From Cyclina sinensis (Eukaryota; Mollusca; Bivalvia; Venerida; Veneridae): a stretch of DNA of 64,000 nucleotides. The position numbers were made by a program, and so were the translations under genes. Below are positions 59,775 through 64,000 of the stretch, one piece after another (position 1 is the first letter of the stretch; every line of letters starts with the position of its first letter). Location: assembly GCA_012932295.1 (NCBI GenBank), contig JAAONU010000006.1, forward strand, positions 25,260,882-25,324,881. The letters run 5' to 3'. The notes beneath the pieces were generated by a model. It was given only the letters and a program-made list of their open reading frames with translations. It searched no databases and was not told the DNA's origin.

Positions 59775-61746
59775 ATTCTCTGTTAGTGTTTTTCGCTCCT
59801 GTCTCAATTACACCAACCTCTAACAACCTTATTTTGCAATCCGTGATTTCTGATTGTTGTTTTGCACTGTCTAAAAGCCTTTCATATTTGACACAAAGAG
59901 CACTGTCAATCTGCTTTCTATATTTCCTTATGTCGGCATTACGGACGCGTGATATTGCTCTGCCCTTTTTATATTCTGTCAGCCGTGTCTCTGGTAATCA
60001 ATCTTTTAAACTTCTCAACAAACTTTTTTATCTTCATTTTTTACACTTTTAACTGAAACGTTCAAACGCTTTTTATCTGCTGACCATCCTATCTGTGCTT
60101 ATACTTCGTGATATTATTTTGTTTAATAAATGCCTAGATAACGGCAATCGTACATGGCTTTTCTGATCGGACTGAATTAAATCCTTTGAAGAAGTTGCAG
60201 ACCTTGTAGATATCGCATACTTCATGAGTTTGGTCTCAACTGTACGAAGATGAGATTCGATTTCAGAAAATTATAAATGGTTCCATTCCTTGTGAAATCA
60301 TATTCTGTAAAATAGTTTTTCATCTCGGTTTCTTTAACCTTCAAACCTTCTGTGTTTTCTACAGATGCATCCGATTCTATCTTCTTTATAAGGCCTGAAC
60401 ATTCTTTAGTATTGGAAGTCAAATGTTTGATATCCCTCTCCATAGTATCTGTAACATTTTCAATTAAAATTTGTTCCAGTTCATTCAGCGAACAAATGAT
60501 CTCTTGTTTGCAGTCCCTTATTTGCTCCATTCCGGACATTTTGTTTCACCAATTTTTGAATACATTTGCATTTGTCAAGCAGTTTTTTTTCAGTTTTCCA
60601 GGAACTTGTTTTAAGGACTGACTCGAGATTCAACGTTTTGTGAGAAAGGATCCAAGGACTGTATTTTAGCTTTTCGTTCAGCATTGCTCTTGTATATTTA
60701 ACCAGGTCTCTCTCGTGCGATTTCGGCCTCTCCATCCTCGTCCGTTTAGATGTTGCTACAAATGTGATGACCAGATATCACTTGTCTTTTTTAGCTCACC
60801 TGAGCCGTAGGCTCATTGTGAGCTATTAGGATCGATCAATGTCCGGCGTCCGTCGTCTGCTGTCCGTCGTCCGTCCACACTTAGTTCGTTAACGCTCTAG
60901 CGGTCACATTTTTGCTTCAATTGTCTTGAAACTTGGTCAGTATGTTTGTCCCAATAACGTCTCGAATGAGTTCGAACATGGGTTTTCTGGGTTGAAAAAC
61001 TAGGTCACAGAGCACAAATATAGAAAAAAAAACCTTGTTCACACTCCAGAGGTTACACTTTCAGTTCAAATATCTTGGAAATTTGTCAGAAAGGTTGCTT
61101 TGATGATTTCTAAGTCAAGTTTGAATATGGTTTATCTGGGTTCAAAAGCTAGGCCACAGAGTCAAAAATATGGAAAAGTCTTGTTAACACACTAGAGGTA
61201 ACATTTTCGGTCAAAATAACCTGAAAATTTGTCAGAAAGATTGATTTAATGATTTCTAGCTCAAGATCAAATATAGTTTATCTGGGATCAAAAACTAGGT
61301 CACAGATCCCAGAAGTAGAAAAACCTTGTTAATGCTCTAGAGGTTACATTTCCAGTCCAATTGTCCTTGAAATTTGTCAGATAGGTTGTTTCGATGATTT
61401 CTAGCTCAAATTTGGATATGGGTTAACTGGGTTCAAAAACTAGGTCACAGAGCCCAAATATGGAAAAACATTGTTAACACTCTAGTGGTAACATTTTCAG
61501 TCAAAATAACCTGGAATTTTTTAGAAAGATTGTTTCAATAATTTCTAGGTCAAGTTCGAAATTGGGTCATCTGGGGTCAGTTAACCAGGTCCATAGCCAC
61601 TTTTGTAAAAAACAGTCATACTCAGGTAAGCGATACAGGGTCATCATGGCCCTCTTGTTTTATAGGTAGTCATATCGGTCCGTGTGATCAGGTAGTAGTA
61701 AACCACTGTCTCGTTTTGACAATAACGCTTCAATTGACCTGGACAT
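59775..61746 (-). pseudogene. Coiled-coil gene copy C, split by a Helentron-like element
   Basis: Start codon at 61746 (MSRSIEALLSKRDSGLLLP, then DHTDRYDYL). The frame is then interrupted by the insertion at 60793-61657. It resumes with MERPKSHERDLVKYTR (60735), KKLLDKCKCI, NELEQILIENVTDTMERDI and KECSGLIKKIESDASVENTE, a coiled-coil region in overlapping frames. It ends near LLEVGVIETGAK (about 59,810). Frameshifts plus the insertion make it non-functional. It is the most readable copy of the family and preserves the sequence around the retrotransposon target in copy A. Confidence 0.65.
60793..61657 (+). mobile_element. Helentron-like non-autonomous element (~865 bp)
   Basis: Begins agctcacctgagc and has a matching subterminal inverted segment ctcaggtaagcg near the 3' end. 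It ends with a hairpin agggtcat-c-atggccct (61637-61653) followed by cttg and T residues. The interior is about five tandem ~145-bp units starting near 60889, 61038, 61184, 61329 and 61472 (gttaacactctagaggtaac). It is inserted between T residues. The empty site is seen in copies A (47.78 kb, gtctttttaataagtagtca) and B (48.57 kb). No coding capacity. Confidence 0.75.
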
Positions 61747-61769
61747 TGTTGGTTTCGTCTTTGTTATTC

Positions 61770-62660
61770 GTTGTTTACTTCTGTAAACTGAAAGATCAAA
61801 GACGTATTATTGAAAATTGCATTACCCTTTTAATACTTTTCAGATATTTGTTAAGACTGATACTTTTTCCTCTTTTTATCAATAATCAAAAACACATTTG
61901 TCCAGAAACTCCACCCATTCCTGTAACGAGCGACATTATAGAACTTTAAAGAAAATTTTGTTTAATTATATAAACAATCAATATAATAATGTACATTTAT
62001 ATTTCACAACTTTCACTACATAAACTGTTTACATTTTTTAAAAGAACAAGTCACTGTACTAGAATAATACGATATAATTGTGATAACACTATCATATTAC
62101 CTTGCAAAATGGCGGTATAAAGCTATGTAACCCATATGTACCAAATAAGTTTCTAAAGCAAGCACTTTATTACAATGATCAATATTTTCATTAAAAATAT
62201 TTAAAACGTATATAATTTGATTTGGGAAGGGGGAAATAACGAATATATTTTATTTTTCTGTACGATATTTTAAGGAGCTTTGTTTCATTTCTCGATAGAT
62301 ACTAAACTTTCTTTTTAGTTAACGTCTTATGGAAAGTATTTGCATAAAAAAACAAATAAAAATTCAAACTTATTTCATGATTTACATTGTATACATTAAC
62401 GAGCCACATTCATTTATGAAATATTTTGAAAACATAACTTGTGTGTCCTTTTCCCTCTAGTATAATTTCCTTTTCAGTACTTAAGATCAGGAACTTTTGT
62501 TATTTTAAACTTTTCTTCATGCAAAGTACTGAAAATTTACTAAACTCTTTGTTATATCTCTTATTAACAATTTAACTGATTAATGCTATTACCAAATCAG
62601 CAAATAGAAATATGCAAAGAAATTGACTTTTAAACTTTATGACAGAAATTAGGCGTAACC
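61770..62660. other. Duplicated non-coding flank of copy C
   Basis: Matches the flank of copy B (49,560-49,760 joined to 50,939-51,595), without the 1.1-kb insertion. Confidence 0.65.
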
Positions 62661-62664
62661 CAAA

Positions 62665-63415
62665 GCATAATTATCTTATGTGTAGTACCCACCAGAACAC
62701 TTTATCTATACACAGTGGTAAGAACCTACCAGAATACTAAATCTATACATAGTGTGTACCACCTACCAGAATACTATATCTATACATAGTGTGAACTTCC
62801 TTCCAGAACACTATATCTATACATTGTGTTAAGAACCTACCAGAACACTAAATCTATACATAGTATGTACTACTACCAGGATACTATATCTATACATAGT
62901 GTGTACTACCTACCAGATCACTATACCTACTTAATGTGTACTACCTACCAGAACAAAATATCTATCTGCATAAATTGTACTACCTACTAAAACACTTTAT
63001 TTATACATATCGTGTACTGCCTTCTTAAACATTACATTTATGCATATCGTGTACTACCTACCAGAACACTATATCTATAAATAGTGTTAAGAACCTACCA
63101 GAATACTTAATCTATACATAGTATGTACTACTACCAGGATACTATATCTCTACATAGTGTTTACTTCCTACCAGATCACTATATCTACATAATGTGTACC
63201 ACCTACCAAAACAAAATATTTATCTACATAAATTGTACTACTTACTTAAAAACTTTATTTATACATATCGTGTACTGCCTACTAAAACATTACATGTATG
63301 CATATCGTGTACTACCTACCAGAACACTAAATCCATGCATAGTGTGAACTACCTACCAGAACAGTATATCTATCTATACATAGTGTTAAGAACCTACCAG
63401 AAAACTTAATTTATA
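62665..63415 (+). repeat. 37-bp minisatellite family I (last array)
   Basis: About 20 units, including a higher-order repeat: the stretch from about 62,830 to 63,060 recurs at 63,085-63,320 with the same variants (aatgtgtac, ctaccaggatac, taaattgtactac). Confidence 0.9.
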
Positions 63416-63426
63416 TCTGTGATTTA

Positions 63427-63960
63427 TAGATTGATAGAATTGAACAGCAATTGCATTACATTGAAGTTGAGCTAAAAAAAAAATTACGTGTTTTTCGGTT
63501 AGATGAAGTTGAAAATGAGGGCTTTGATACATTGAAAAGTAAAAGTAAAGATGATATGCTTAAGGAAGCGGTTCCGGAAGGTGCGAGTAAGGCTGATAGT
63601 GTCCTGTTAGCCAAACGAGTAGGTCTAAAAGGTGTTAACAATCTGCGTATTGTTCTAGTAAAATTTAGCAGTTTTTATTTAAAAGCAGCTTTATTTCGTG
63701 TACGTGTCTCCTTGCGTGCCAAGATTATCATAGTCTCAGATGATCTCACAATGTATCAGTGCTCGTAGTTGAAGCAGCTAGTAGACACTGGTAGAAAACG
63801 GTGTTTCAAAAATTGAAAACTGGTAATTTTACAAAATAAGGTGCACCAAAAAAATGATAGTACTGTTGTTTCGTGCACTTTCAAGAGACGACGTTTAGGA
63901 GAAAATGGTACAGCCCACATGAATGAAATGGAACAAGGTGAAAGTGTAAATGTAGACTAA
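63427..63960 (+). pseudogene. LINE ORF1 fragment, same family as 30 kb
   Basis: The frame 63427-63768 contains LRVFRLDEVENEGFDTL, LLAKRVGLKG, FRVRVSLRAKIIIVSDDLT. It aligns in order with MRIFGLKE, VKAKRVGV and FRDKLRIKGIRISNDLS of the LINE at 30 kb. It lacks a start and the N-terminal 2A/coiled-coil part, and leaves frame at about 63,765. It may continue past the window end. Confidence 0.65.
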
Positions 63961-64000
63961 GGTGCTGGCCGGGGCCCAAATAAAGATTCGGTAGTTTCTA

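Overview
The window is AT-rich, intron-bearing eukaryotic DNA dominated by tandem repeats and transposon remains. The combination points to a marine invertebrate, most likely a bivalve mollusc: degenerate CR1/Jockey-type LINEs, a Ngaro/DIRS-type tyrosine-recombinase retrotransposon carrying an SGNH hydrolase, Helitron-like elements with internal ~145-165 bp repeats, tRNA-derived SINEs and abundant minisatellites. The species assignment is inference. No rRNA gene, CRISPR array or bacterial operon was seen.

Layout. 1-0.9 kb is a 37-bp minisatellite. 1.0-16.8 kb is one large inverted-repeat structure: each arm has a unique terminus, a 31-bp minisatellite and a ~148-bp tandem repeat, and the arms face each other around a ~10 kb gene-free spacer. 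It resembles a Foldback transposon. 17.4-19.8 kb holds an intact three-exon minus-strand gene for a secreted or surface Cys-rich protein; a second intact copy lies at 56.3-58.8 kb. 20.5-23.4 kb (25-bp minisatellite plus flank) is duplicated at 34.7-39.1 kb, and the second copy carries a 5'-truncated LINE. 24.7-26.2 kb is a 71-bp satellite interrupted by a 350-bp TRIM-like LTR element with a tRNA-Pro primer site and a 5-bp target duplication. 27.0-31.3 kb is a near-full-length but broken minus-strand LINE whose ORF1 carries a 2A-like motif. 40.4-48.7 kb and 59.8-61.7 kb hold three decayed copies of a coiled-coil/beta-propeller gene. One is split by the Ngaro-like retrotransposon (41.15-46.65 kb) and one by a Helentron-like element (60.79-61.66 kb). 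51.8-52.8 kb is a decayed Tc1/mariner transposase. The window ends in 37-bp minisatellite and a fragment of the same LINE ORF1 family.

The only genes that look functional are the two paralogous ectodomain genes (654 and 652 aa predicted), each with a signal peptide, matching splice sites and a TATA box. Everything else is best read as mobile elements, satellites and pseudogenes. Because the sequence is duplicated internally, paralogous empty sites define several insertion boundaries directly.
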